Source: Petrolisthes cinctipes (lineage: Eukaryota; Arthropoda; Malacostraca; Decapoda; Porcellanidae). Taken from it: 64,000 bases of DNA. Of the stretch, positions 34,990 through 46,645 are shown piece after piece. The notes beneath the pieces were generated by a model. It was not told the origin of the DNA. It saw only the letters and a list, made by a program, of their open reading frames with translations, and did no database searches. A program made the position numbers and the translations under genes. The stretch's first letter is position 1. Each line of letters starts with the position of its first letter. The stretch lies in the NCBI GenBank assembly GCA_033782935.1, contig JAWQEG010000286.1, forward strand, positions 881,501 to 945,500, in the 5' to 3' direction.

Positions 34990-36321
34990 TGTAACGACTC
35001 GAAAATATATGGATAATGAATGAGCGTTAACACAAAAAAAAATTATTGGTATCTTTTTAAGCCTTCCTCATCCCGGCCAGGCGGTAGGAGAATTGAGAAT
35101 GATATAGGAATGGGGGCAAATACACTAAGATGTCTATAAAGTTTTCCCAATGAATTTGTTACACACACACGATATTAATGAAGAATCTACCATAAATGAT
35201 AATTATGCGGAACTTTAGCTTGGAATTAACTAAAAAAAATAAGAACAATGATGACCAGAATCAACCTTATAACTATACTTAGAATTTAACTTAGAATTAT
35301 ACTTAGAATTAGACTTGGAACTATACTTAGAATTATACTTAGAATTAGACTTAGAACTATACTTAGAGTTAAACTTAGAACTATACTTAGAATTAAACTT
35401 AGAACTACACTTACTCCTACTGAGAACACATGTACAAGAAAATAATTTCACCAAAGAATGACAAAAGAAAATCACATAGAAATTAATCACACAGAAATAA
35501 ACACTCACGGCGGGCAATGTACCCCGAACCGTAATATGGATATCGAGAACTACCACTAAGAATTTACTTTCCCAGATATCTTTGACTCGCACGACCTCGT
35601 GGACCAGAACACCACCTGTTTGAAGGTGAAGCCGGAGAGAGAATCAGTTCTTAATTTATCACTGTTATCATAGGTCAAATTATTAATTTTAATACAGCAA
35701 GCACTTATTAGACACTTACTCTTTAGTTATGGAATATTATTATTGCTTTAAGTACACTAATTATTATAGTTAACACTGACTGTTTTCAACCGTACCTGTT
35801 TGAAGGGGAAGCCGGAGAGAGAATGAGTTCTCCCCAAGCTCAACGAAATATTGGAACATAAATTACTTCGTCAATAACCCTCTGGGACTGCTAATTACTT
35901 TTGTAGTGAGTTTTTAAAATAAGATAGGAGATAGGGTGAGTCAGGTAAGTGGTCTCGGAGGTTAGTTAACTACCCATTATGCTAATCAGGAAATAACATA
36001 CATTGTTTTAAAGACTCCGCTATACTCGCTCGAATTCCATATAAGCTGATGCAATACTCATACTCATTACATCATGGTTGTTACCACGTCCTCCTGATCA
36101 ACCCATCTCCCAAAATACATACACATAATTAATTTCCTACCTATTATAATAACTAACATGTTTATATTATATATATACAAACATTATACATTACCAGTAA
36201 TAACTACTCTCACGTTTTCTTTTTCTTCGGCCATGACTTCAACTCGAGGATGGACAAGAAAAAAAAATAAAAGGGGTAACTCAAAGAGATCCATTGAATA
36301 AAAATAAAAAGGAGCGTTACA
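34990..36321 (-). repeat. LTR-1 5' LTR
   Basis: 1332 bp, homologous to the split LTR at 22873-28851 and clearly similar over its whole length, with scattered substitutions. Open frames inside it are shared by both LTRs and are not supported as genes. Confidence 0.92.
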
Positions 36322-36541
36322 AATGCAAGGCGAGGAATTTGTAAAGAAGGTGTATGGAAGTGAAGTTGTGTTACCTGGTGTGAGAGGCAGACCGCCGGTT
36401 AGATGGCAGAACAGAGTGGAAGAGTATGTAAAGGAGAGAAACGTGAGGAGCAGACGAGGGCTTGATCAAGTAAGGAGGGAGTGTTGAAACAGGGAGAACT
36501 GGAGACACTTCTGCAGTGGCCACCCCCTTGGGGGAGTTCCC
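36322..36541 (+). pseudogene. RTE-like LINE, left-arm copy, 3' remainder
   Basis: Continues the LINE cut by LTR-1: MQGEEFVKKVYGSEVV, GRPPVRWQNRVEEYV and a stop, then 3' UTR to about 36541, where minisatellite begins. With 22872 it reconstitutes the uninterrupted target seen in the right arm near 46905. Confidence 0.88.
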
Positions 36542-37774
36542 GGAGGGAATTATTAAATTTGTCATTATTAAATTTGTCATTATTAATTGTCAGTATATTA
36601 AATTTGTCATTATTAAATTTGTCATTATTATATTTGTCAATATTTAATTTGTCATTATTAAATTTTTAATTTTTAAATCTGACATTGTTAAATCTGTCAT
36701 TATTAAATTTGTCAATATATTAAATTTGTCATTATTAATTGTCCATATATTAATTTTGTCGTTATTAAATTTGTCATTAATAATTGTCAATATATTTAAT
36801 TTGTCATTATTAAATTTGTCATTATTAAATTTGTCATTATTAAATTTGTCATTATTAAATTTGTCATTATTAAATCTGTCATTATTAAATTTGTCATTAT
36901 TAAATTTGTCATTATTAAATCTGTCATTATTAAATCCATCATTGCTAAAAATATGTCATTATTAAATTTGTCATTATTAATTGTCAATATATTAAATTTG
37001 TCATTATAAAATTTGTAATTTTAAAATTTGTCATTAATAAATTTGTCATTATTAAATTTGTCATTTTTAAAATTTGCCATTATAATATATGTAATTAAAT
37101 TTGTCATTATTAAATTTGTCATTAATAATTTTGTCGTCATTAAATTTGTCATTATTAAATTTGTCATTATTTAATTTGTCATTATTAAATTTATCATTAA
37201 TAAATTTGTCATTATCAAATTTGTCATTATTAAATTTGTCATTCTTAAATTTGTCATTAATTAATTTGTCATTATTAAATTTATCATTAATAAATTTGTC
37301 ATTATTAAATCTGTCATTATTAAATTTGTCATTATGAAATTTGTCATTATTAAATTTGTCAATATTAAATTTGTCATTATTAAATTTGCCGTTATTAAAT
37401 ATGTCATTATTAAATCTGTCATTATTAAATCAGTCATTATTTAATTTGTCATTATGAAATTTGTCATTATTAAATTTATCATTATTAAATCTGTCATTAT
37501 TAAATCTGCCATTATTTAATTTGTCATTATTTAATTTGTCATTATTAATTTTGTCATTATTAATTGTCATTATTAAATTTGTGAATATATTAAATTTGTT
37601 ATTATTAAATTTGTTATTATTAAATCTGTCATTAAAAAATTTGTCATTATTAAATCTGTCATTATTAAATCTGTCATTATTAAATTTGTTATTATTTAGT
37701 TTGTCATTATAAATTTGTCATTATTTAATTTGTCATTATTAAATTTGTCATTATTTAATTTGTCATTATTAAAT
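36542..37774 (-). repeat. 15-bp minisatellite block
   Basis: AAATTTGTCATTATT units on the plus strand, with the AATTGTCAATATATTAAA variant at intervals. The last 4 bases (AAAT) are the target duplication of the DNA transposon. Confidence 0.95.
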
Positions 37775-37873
37775 GAGGCACCCCCTGCTGAAGCGAGGTA
37801 ACCGCCACTAATAAAAACTCGAGAAAACAGCGTTTGAAGTTTCGCGCTCTCTCCGGTCACTGACCCCGCATGC

Positions 37874-37901
37874 CTCACTCCCGCTCTAGAGCGGGAGTGA
37901 G
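37874..37901. repeat. 28-bp perfect palindrome near the left end of the DNA transposon
   Basis: The half-site CTCACTCCCGCTCT is mirrored around 37887/37888. It is embedded in a larger inverted repeat: CGAGAAAACAGCGTTTGA at 37818-37835 pairs with its complement at 37939-37956. At 37918-37930 there is also a copy of the right terminal repeat sequence (CGCATACCTCGCT). Confidence 0.85.
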
Positions 37902-38347
37902 CTGCGTGCGGCGAGGGTCGCATACCTCGCTACGAACTGTCAAACGCTGTTTTCTCGTCTGCTAGACTTTTGGTAATATTAGTAATATTAATAAGTTTTA
38001 ACATTCTACTGCTTAATGTATATAAATGATAGGTACAGTTGTGGACAGGTACTCACCAGGTGTTGGCTTGAGGTGATGAGGTAGAATCCGAGTGTCGAGA
38101 GGCTGTACTAAGGCTAATGACCCTGACCCTTGTATAATGGTAGATTATTGGCACTTGTTATTATTTGCACTTATAATAATTGCATATTATTCTTATGTAG
38201 TGGTTATAATGACACATTATAATGACACCTGTTTGCACTTAATAACTTATAACTTATAACTTATTTTTTATAACTTATCTATTTCATATATTTTTTTCTA
38301 TATTTTTTCTTTTTTCTTTTTTTTTCTATATTTTCTTTTATTTTAGC

Positions 38348-40297
38348 TTATTGATAGTCGAAGAAGCCACGCTCACCCAGGTCTTCTTCCTCCTCAACCA
38401 TATCACACGGGTTAGGGTCAGGGTCATCTACAGCCTCTGCCTCGGCATCGGAATTAGCCTCGGGATTATCTGTTTGCCCTAGGATTTTATCCCAGTACCG
38501 TCGGCGGATGAAGGGGGGCACCAGGTCACCGACAAGCACTTTCAAGTCTTCTAGCTTGGGTTTAGCCAGAGGGATGGGCTCAGTGTATTTCTGGGGAACA
38601 GCACACAGTCCAAGGTTGAAGGCTCTGTCTGCCCTCTCACCCATACCCTTTGCAACCCTCACGTGTTCCCCAGCATTATCGTCGAGGGTGACATAGTTTG
38701 AGTCACAGGAGTATCCAGATGGGTTGGTATGGGACAGGGTGAAATAACGCGAATCTATGAATCTTGTGCTTGTAGGGTTGCGCTTAGTACTGTATTTCTT
38801 GAGGCACTCATAGTTCAGGAAGTCTGTCTGCTCCATCCGGACAACCTCAAAGGCCTTGGAGGGGTTACTGTCGGCTTGGGCCGTTCTTGTGTTTTTTATT
38901 ATCTGGATGTGTTCATCTGGCGTGAACACATAGTTGGTCTTCCGCAGATTCTTCTCAATAAGGGCGAAGTCCCTGTCGGCAGCCATGTATGTGTGTGTAG
39001 CCAGGAAGTACACATGATGGATGTTCTTGAAGGGTCCGGTATGTATCATAGAGAGGTAGAACAAAAGGAGGATATGATTCTTGTTCTGACCAGAACAGTT
39101 GTCAGAGAAAATGTAGATATCAGTGACCTGCCTGGATACGAACTTGTCCACGAATTTGTTCAAACAGCTGGCAATCTCCACCGCCCCCCTTTTTGCTGTT
39201 ATTTCGTCCCACACGAACATGTGAGCCTTGCCAGTCTTATAGTCATGGACATTAAAGTTGTATGTCCACATTTTCCTTTTATAGAAGGCAATACCAGTCG
39301 AAATCTTGGGTGTGGGGAGAGCCTGTTGTAAATCCATACAGACGACCATGGTAGTGTCAGGTGTACTCCCAACCAACGTCTTTGGCATCCCGTACCCCTT
39401 CTGTGCCTTGGCCGGGTGTAGAGCATGACGTATTTCATTCGTCTTCCGGTCGTCTTCTGTAAGTGATGGATCCTTGGACCTGATGGCATAAACATCACAT
39501 GACTTGCAGGTGTCCTGACGAGGTTTGTACAGTCTTATATGCGGAAAGTGGGCCTTCATTACATCGTCGTAGTAGTGCCAGGTGCACGGCACCTCACCTG
39601 GATACTTGTCAGCCAGCCATTCCTTGTAGAGGTCGTGCATCTGACTTCTGCTATAGATGTCGGTGTCGAGATAACGCGCATTAGGGCTGCTCTTCCTAGA
39701 ATAGTGATTCGTTATAGTAGGAAATCCTTTTATGTGCTCCAAAATCTTTACTGTACGCTCCTCCGATATCTTGCCATGTAGTCCTACCTTGCCTCTCTGG
39801 TCCGGTATGAGTACATCTGTTGCTGTCACACTAGCAAGGACACGGTCCACTCGAGCCTTGGAAATGCTATGAATGTTGGCAAACGCAGTCTTGCATAATG
39901 TAACCGGTATATTATTAACACTGACATGGTAGGCACGAGTACAGTTTTTTTGTTTGTCAACAGCATCAGAGCGGCGGCGTTTCATAGACTTGGATGTTGT
40001 GTGTTTCTGGATATAAGCTGTCTGAATATCCCACTTCCCACTCTTCCAAAAGTCATTGAAGATAACCTCAATATTTGCCTGTCCAACAAGGTCAAAACAC
40101 CCCATACGGCAACCACATGGGGGCCCCACAGTACGCTCCGCCACCTCCTTCCCTGTATAGGCAGATGTGTATTGTTTACCTGAGTTACGTTTTTCTTTAG
40201 CCACAGTTTTCTTCCATTTCCGCTCGTCTCTGGGTCGTTTCCGGGTACCAGAGGGTGAAGCAAACTCTGGTCTCTCATGTCCTTCACCGTCAGCCAT
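38348..40297 (-). CDS. Putative transposase of the DNA transposon
   Basis: 649 residues from the ATG at 40297; the frame opens six codons earlier at a GTG. Basic N-terminus (TRKRPRDERKWKKT), Cys-rich PCGCRMGCFD, then a HYYDDVMKAHFP and CKSCDVY region, and a core with candidate acidic catalytic positions in VVCMDLQQALPTPK, IYIFSDNCSGQNKNH and YMAADRDFALIE, which would fit an RNase H-type DDE/D fold. The C-terminus is acidic. Proteins of this type occur in many invertebrate genomes and carry a domain that I recall as DUF7869; transposase function is inferred from the terminal repeats and target duplication. The frame is undamaged. About 380 bp on each side of the gene are non-coding. Confidence 0.75.
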   Translation of the reverse strand: MADGEGHERPEFASPSGTRKRPRDERKWKKTVAKEKRNSGKQYTSAYTGKEVAERTVGPPCGCRMGCFDLVGQANIEVIFNDFWKSGKWDIQTAYIQKHTTSKSMKRRRSDAVDKQKNCTRAYHVSVNNIPVTLCKTAFANIHSISKARVDRVLASVTATDVLIPDQRGKVGLHGKISEERTVKILEHIKGFPTITNHYSRKSSPNARYLDTDIYSRSQMHDLYKEWLADKYPGEVPCTWHYYDDVMKAHFPHIRLYKPRQDTCKSCDVYAIRSKDPSLTEDDRKTNEIRHALHPAKAQKGYGMPKTLVGSTPDTTMVVCMDLQQALPTPKISTGIAFYKRKMWTYNFNVHDYKTGKAHMFVWDEITAKRGAVEIASCLNKFVDKFVSRQVTDIYIFSDNCSGQNKNHILLLFYLSMIHTGPFKNIHHVYFLATHTYMAADRDFALIEKNLRKTNYVFTPDEHIQIIKNTRTAQADSNPSKAFEVVRMEQTDFLNYECLKKYSTKRNPTSTRFIDSRYFTLSHTNPSGYSCDSNYVTLDDNAGEHVRVAKGMGERADRAFNLGLCAVPQKYTEPIPLAKPKLEDLKVLVGDLVPPFIRRRYWDKILGQTDNPEANSDAEAEAVDDPDPNPCDMVEEEEDLGERGFFDYQ

Positions 40298-40697
40298 GAT
40301 GCAGCCCAAAAACACTTAAAATCCACGCAAAAAGTAGAGCAACACAGAGTAACAGTGTTGAATATGGCGGCACGCGGGAATACTGAGGCTGGGCTGGCCA
40401 AGCCTGGCCGGTGATTGGCTGGCGGGCGATGACGCACCACCTCAGACACGGCCGCTGATTGGCCGCACCCTTCCCTCAGTCGCTTGCCTCGGTCCCGGTC
40501 GGAGATAAAAGTCGCGCGGCATAATGGTGAAAATCTGCTGGATACAATTAGGAATATAGCCCTTAAGGACATTTCCAAGTCGATTTGAGGTAAACGACAT
40601 ATACCACGTGTAACAGCATGAATTTGCCTATATGATGCACGTGAAAACTCGGTTTCAATCCGACTGTCGCATACCTCGCTTCAGCATAGGGCGCCTC

Positions 40698-41086
40698 AAA
40701 TTTGTCATTATTTATTGTCATTATTAAATTTGTCAATATATTAAATTTGTTATTATTAAATTTGTTATTATTAAATTTGTCGTTATTAAATTTGTCATTA
40801 TTAAATCTGTCATTATTAAATTTGTCATTATTAAATCTGTCATTATTAAATCTGTCATTATTAAATTTGTCATTATTAAATTTGTCATTAAATCTGTCAT
40901 TATTAATTGTTATAATATTAAATCTGTCATTATTAAATTTGTCAATATATTAAATTTGTCAATATATTAAATTTGTCATTATTAAATTTGTCATTATTAC
41001 ATTTGTCATTATTAAATTTATCATTATTATATTTGTTCATTATTAAATTTATCGTTTTTAAATTTGTCATTATTAATTGTCAATAT

Positions 41087-41091
<5 letters not shown>
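40698..41091 (-). repeat. 15-bp minisatellite block adjoining the centre
   Basis: The same unit and orientation as 36542-37774; the two were contiguous before the DNA transposon inserted. It ends TTAATTGTCAATATTAAT before a GA microsatellite. Confidence 0.95.
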
Positions 41092-41141
<50 letters not shown>

Positions 41142-41422
41142 ATGTGTATGTGAGAGAGAGAAAGATAGAGAGAGATTGATGTGTGTATGTGAGAGAGAGA
41201 CTGTGTGTGAGAGATAGATAGAGAGAGACTGTGTGTGTGTGAGAGAGAAATAAATTGTGTGAGAGAGAAAGATAGATTTCGTGTGTGTGTGAAAACGATA
41301 GACTGTGTGTGTGTGTGTGTAAAAATATATATGATATTTTAAAAACAATTTGTAAATTAATAAATATATAAATAAATAAAGATTTAAAAATAGATTATTA
41401 TTTGTCCCTCCCTTTCTTCTAT

Positions 41423-41495
<73 letters not shown>

Positions 41496-43352
41496 GCTTA
41501 AATAATAATGTGTTTAAATTTCCTTAGTAAAAAAGAAATATATAAATATTTATTAATTATCCCATGAAATAAATGGGTTTAATATTAATTATCCAATGAA
41601 ATAAATGGGTTTAATATGAAATTATCCCATGAAATAAATGGGTATATCAATTATCCAATGAAATAAATGGGTTATTAATTATCCCATGAAATAAATGGGT
41701 TTATTATTAATTTAAGTATCCCATGAAATAAATGGGTTATTAATTATCCCATAAAATAAATGGGTTTAATATTAATTAATTATCCCATGATATTAATTGG
41801 GTTAATATTAATAAATTATCCCATGAAATAAATGGGTTTAATATTTATTAATAATTAATTAAGGTGTAAAGAAATAAGAAATAAATAATTCAGGTGTTGA
41901 AAAAATTATCATAAAAATAAACGAAAAAATAAAAGCGTCTGTTAAAATTATACCATTTTCTTTGATTAATAAACCTATGTAAATTGGTGTCAATATTGGA
42001 GCAACTTGATTCCTCCAAACTATTCCAGGCAACAGGGGAGAGAGAGAGATAGAGAGAATCTTGGTTCAAAATTAATCTTTGAATGGCAGTCCATAAACAA
42101 GGGTTACTGAGTTGTGTAACCCTCCCCCCAACCCCCCATCCCCCCTACATATACCCCCTCCTTCACATCCATGCCCCTACCCCCCCTAACACCATACCCT
42201 CCACCCCACTCCCCTACCACCCCACCTTGAGAGAGAGAGAAAGAGAGAATTCTGAGGCCAAATTTTTTTCCTTCAATAGCAATTCATAAACAGGGTTACT
42301 GAGTGGTCTTACCCTCCCCCCTACCCCCCATCCCCCTATACATACCCCCTCCCTCACATCCATGCCCCTACCCCACCTAACATTATACCTCTCACCCCGC
42401 TTCCCTATCCCATCCCTTGATTATTGTATAATGACACCAACCACCAGCTTCAAATGAACCAGCTTTGAATGTGTGAATCAGCTTCGAATGAATCAACTTG
42501 GTGAACCATTTTATAGGGGGTGTAGGGAAGGGTTTGGGTTGGGTGGTTGGGGAGGTATGGGGGGAGAGAGACAGAATGAGTTGATGTTGGTGTTAATTCG
42601 AAGCTGGTTTACTCATTCGAACCTACCACCCCCCCTCCACGTCTTAGGGTGGTAGAGACATGGGTGTTAGGGAGGGGGTATGAGTAGAGTGGTTGGGGGG
42701 TAGGGGGGAGGGTAAGACAACTCAGTAACCATTGTTATGAAGTGCTATTGAAAGGAAACATTTTGGCCCCAGACTTCTCTCTCTTTCTCTCTCTCTCAAG
42801 GGGGGGTATGGGTGGGGTTTGGGGGGTATGGTGTTACGGGGGGTAGGGACATGGGTGGGAGGGAGGGGGTATGTGTAGGGGGAATAGGGGGTTGGGGGGA
42901 GGGTTACACAACTGTTTATGGACTGCCATTCAAAGATTAATTTTGAACCAAGATTCTCTCTATCTCTCTCTCTCCTGTTGCCTGGAATAGTTTGGAGGAA
43001 TCAAGTTGTTCCAATATTGACACCAATTTACATAGGTTTATTAATCAAAGAAAATGGTATAATTTTAGCAGACTCTTTTATTATTTCGTTTTTTTTATGA
43101 TAATTTTTTCAACAAATTAATTGTTATTTTTATTTCTTTACACCTTAATTAATTATTGATAAATATTAAACCCATTTATTTCATGGGATAATTAATATTA
43201 AACTCATTTATTTCATGGGATAATTAATATTAAACCCCTTTATTTCATGGGATAATTAATTAATATTAAACCCATTTATTTCATGGGATAATTAATTAAT
43301 ATTTATATATTTCTTTTTTACTAAGGAAAGTTAAACACATTATTATTTAAGC

Positions 43353-43389
<37 letters not shown>

Positions 43390-43737
43390 ATAGAAGAAAA
43401 GGAGGGACAAATAATAATCTATTTTTAAATCTTTATTTATTTATATTTTTATTAATTTACAATTTTTTTTTATAATATCATATATATTTTTACACACACA
43501 CAGTCTATCGCTTTCACAGACACACGAAATCTATCTTTCTCTCTCACACAATTTATTTCTCTCTATCTATCTCTCACACACAGTCTCTCTCTATCTATCT
43601 CTCACACACAGTCTCTCTCTCACATACACACATCAATCTCTCTATCTTTCTCACACAGTCTCTCTCTCTCACATACACATTAATCTCTCTCTCCCTTTAT
43701 TACACACACAGTCTCTCTCAAATACACACACATTAAT
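41092..43737. repeat. Low-complexity symmetry centre of the inverted duplication
   Basis: No gene. In order: (GA)n at 41092-41139; TG/GA-rich 41140-41322; (TC)n at 41428-41491; about eight copies of a roughly 30-bp unit containing CCCATGAAATAAATGGG at 41556-41850; C-rich 42118-42225 and 42309-42420; a centre with several TTCGAATGA-like motifs near 42450-42620; G-rich 42519-42565, 42640-42715 and 42800-42905; then the complements in reverse order (about four copies of the CCCATTTATTTCATGGG unit at 43165-43300, (GA)n at 43357-43385, CA/TC-rich 43495-43735). Matching landmarks give a symmetry point near 42,510. Confidence 0.85.
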
Positions 43738-43983
43738 ATTGACAATTAATAATGACAAATTTAATATAGATAAATTTAATAATGACAAATATAATAATGA
43801 TAAGTTTAATAATGACAAATTTAATAATGACAAATTTAATAATGACAAATTTACTTATGACCAATTCAATAATGACAAATTTAATATATTGACAATTAAA
43901 TAATGACAAATTAAATAATGACAAATTTAATAATGACAAATTAAATAATGACAAATTTAATAATGACAAACTAAATAATAACA
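43738..43983 (+). repeat. 15-bp minisatellite, right arm, interrupted by PLE-1
   Basis: AATAATGACAAATTT orientation, the mirror of 40698-41091. It resumes at 45096. Confidence 0.95.
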
Positions 43984-44043
43984 ATGGTGGTGAAATCACA
44001 CTGTCGTGATGATCATAAACGGTGAATAAAACCCACTCTTGTT

Positions 44044-44110
44044 GACGGAAATAATATATTAATCCAAACAGTTTCGGTGGACACTGCCACCATCTTCAGT
44101 GGTCTAGCGG
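44044..44110 (-). ncRNA. Hammerhead-ribozyme-like motif in PLE-1 terminal repeat
   Basis: On the minus strand: CTGAAGA (44099-44093), a stem II hairpin GGTGG/CCACC, GAAAC (44075-44071), about 24 bases, then GTC (44046-44044). This is the conserved hammerhead core (CUGANGA, GAAA, UH) known in Penelope-like elements. Stem I pairing is weak by eye. It is antisense to the PLE-1 ORF, as expected if this terminal segment is the inverted copy. Confidence 0.65.
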
Positions 44111-44259
44111 GAAGTAAGGAATGACATAGATAGTACATAGGTATGAACTTATATACAGTTTGTGGAGGGGGGAGGGAAGGAGGTGTCAGTGGGATGGGGT
44201 AGAAGGAGGTGTCGGTGTAATTTGTTCATTCATTACTATTCGTATCATCATTCGGCCAC

Positions 44260-44978
44260 AAAATTGTCTGTCATCTCATTCATGTTCCTTAGAGCCCTCA
44301 GAATTTGCAGTCCAGAGCATATACATGAAGAAAATCAGCTGATTTGGAAAATCTTTCAAAATTTAAAATACCCCCTTTGGTTCATAAAAAAAAGCCTACC
44401 TTAAAGCAAGGCAATCTCACTATGCTCCAAAAAACCCCACCACACAAATGAAACGTTTTCTCACATTGCCTTACATCTCTGATTTGAGTATGGTGAGGTC
44501 TATTTGTCACACAAGTGATGTAAATATAGCCTTTAAATACACCTCAACTATTAAATCAAAGTTAGTAAAAAACAAATTTAGAACCCCGACAGAAGCAGGG
44601 ATATATAAAATTCCATGCAAAGATTGTGAACTAGTTTACATAGGAGAGACTGGCCGAAACCTAGAAACTAGAATTAAGGAACATAAATATCCCACTAAGA
44701 CGTGTAATTTAAACAATGCTATTTTTAACCATGTTTGTAATGCCAATCATAGAATTGATTGGCAAGGTAGCCATCTGATGTATAAAAGCAACGACTTAAG
44801 AAAGCGTAAGATAATCGAATCAATGTGCATTGAAAAATACCGCAATTTCAACCTTAGTTATGGTATGTATAAATTAGACCCAATAATGAGATCCTTGGTA
44901 GAAATGTCCCTTCCCTCACCACACACACCTCACCTCACCTTACCTCACCCACACCTAGGTGACGCCCAAGGGGATTAA
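44260..44978 (+). pseudogene. PLE-1 reverse transcriptase end and GIY-YIG endonuclease
   Basis: Begins with the RT thumb-like region (ALRICSPEHIHEENQ, IWKIFQNLKYPLWFIKK). A run of eight A at about 44388-44395 shifts the frame, and from 44448 it continues ISDLS, DVNIAFKYTSTIKSKLV and the nuclease AGIYKIPCKDCELVYIGETG with the following Arg and a downstream KIIESM Glu. The polymerase active site is missing, so this is a dead 5'-truncated copy. Confidence 0.85.
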
Positions 44979-45095
44979 CACGTGACCTGCCCTCACCGAC
45001 ACCTCCTTCTACCCCATCCCACTGACACCTCCTTCCCTCCCCCCTCCACAAACTGTATATAAGTTCATACCTATGTACTATCTATGTCATTCCTT

Positions 45096-46645
45096 AAATA
45101 ATAACAAATTTAATAATGACAAATTTAATAATGACAGATTTAATAATGACAGATTTATTAATGACAGATTTATTAATGACAGATTTAATAATGACAGATT
45201 TAATAATGACAGATTTAATAATGACAAATTTAATAATGACAAATTTAATAATGACAAATTTAATGACGACAATTAATAATGACAAATTTAATAATGACAA
45301 ATTAAATAATGACAAATTAAATAATGACAGATTTAATAATGACAGATTTAATAATGACAGATTTAATAATGACAAATTTAATAATGACAAATTTAAAAAT
45401 GACAAAGTTAATAATGACAAATTTAATAATGACAAATTTAATATATTGACAATTAATCATGAAAAATTTAATAATGACAAATTTAATAACGGCAAATTTA
45501 ATAATGACAAATTTAATAATGACAAATTTCATAATAACAAATTTCATAATGACAAATTTAATAATGACTGATTTAATAATGACAGATTTAATAATGACAA
45601 ATTTAATAATGATAAATTTAATAATGACAAATTAAATAATGACAAATTTAATAATGACAAATTTAATAATGACAAATTTAATAATGACAAATTTAATAAT
45701 GACAAATTTATTAATGATAAATTTAATAATGACAAAATAAATAATGACAAATTTAATAATGACAAATTTAATGACGACAAAATTATTAATGACAAATTTA
45801 ATAATGACATTTAATGACATATATTATAATGGCAAATTTTAAAAATAACAAATTTATTAATGACAAATTTTAAAAATAACAAATTTATTAATGACAAATT
45901 TTATAATGACAAATTAATATATAGACAATTAATAATGACAAATTTACTATATTAACAATTAATAATAACAAATTTAATAATGACAGATTTAACAATGATG
46001 GATTTAATAATGATAGATTTAATAAAGACAGATTTAATAATGACAAATTTGATAATGACAAATTTAATAATGACAAATTTAATAATGACAAATTTAATAA
46101 TGACAAATTTAATAATGACAAATTTAATAATGACAAATTTAATAGTGACAAATTTAATAATGACAAATTTAATGACAAATTTAGTAATGAAAAATTTAAT
46201 TACGATAAATTTTATAGACAAATTTAATAATGACAAATTTAATGACAAATTTAATAATGACAAATTTAATAATGACAAATTTAATAATGACAAATTTAAT
46301 AATGACAAATTTAATATATTGACAATTATTAATGACAAATTTAATAACGACAAAATTAATATATGGACAATTAATAATGACAAATTTAATATATTGACAA
46401 ATTTAATAATGACAGATTTAACAATGTCAGATTTAATAATTACAAATTTAATAATGACAAATTAAATAATGACAAATATAATAATGACAAATTTAATAAT
46501 GACAAATTTAATATACTGACAATTAATAATGACAAATTTAATATTGACAAATTTAATATATTGACAATTAATAATGACAAATTTAATAATGACAAATTAA
46601 ATAATGACAAATATAATAATGACAGATTTAATAATGACATATTTA
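45096..46645 (+). repeat. 15-bp minisatellite block, right arm
   Basis: AATAATGACAAATTT units with variants including ATATTGACAATTAATAATG. Ends at a CTAT microsatellite that is the tail of the RTE-like LINE. Confidence 0.95.

Larger units (their letters stand above)
22873..36321 (-). mobile_element. LTR-1, 13.4-kb Ty3-like LTR retrotransposon containing a nested element
   Basis: Bounded by LTRs that start TGTAACGACTCG and end GCGTTACA or GTGTTACA on the plus strand, with a 4-bp target duplication AATG on either side. The uninterrupted LINE in the right arm confirms the target. On the minus strand the order is 5' LTR, primer-binding region, SGNH-like ORF, gag, protease, RT, RNase H, integrase, 3' LTR. 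Pol has stops and a deletion. Its 3' LTR is interrupted by LTR-2. Without the nested element it is about 8.8 kb. It is absent from the right arm. Confidence 0.9.
37775..40697 (-). mobile_element. 2.9-kb DNA transposon with 4-bp target duplication (Sola-like candidate)
   Basis: Terminal inverted repeats of about 26 bp with three mismatches (37775-37800 and 40672-40697) start GAGGC and share TGCTGAAGCGAGGTA. AAAT flanks both ends (37771-37774 and 40698-40701) within the minisatellite. It encodes one large protein on the minus strand. The 4-bp duplication and GAG start fit the Sola superfamily, but I could not check this. Subterminal sequence at 37815-37965 has long inverted repeats. It is absent from the right arm. 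Confidence 0.85.
43984..45095 (+). mobile_element. Penelope-like element PLE-1, 5'-truncated
   Basis: Inverted terminal segments of about 100 bp (44112-44215 and 44992-45095) match as reverse complements. The left segment extends further outward with a hammerhead-like motif. Between them lies the C-terminal part of a Penelope ORF with a GIY-YIG endonuclease. It is inserted in minisatellite of the right arm only. Confidence 0.8.

Noticed and set aside
41073..41348. 91-codon ORF rich in Leu, Ser and His
   Set aside because: A translation of the GA/TG microsatellite.
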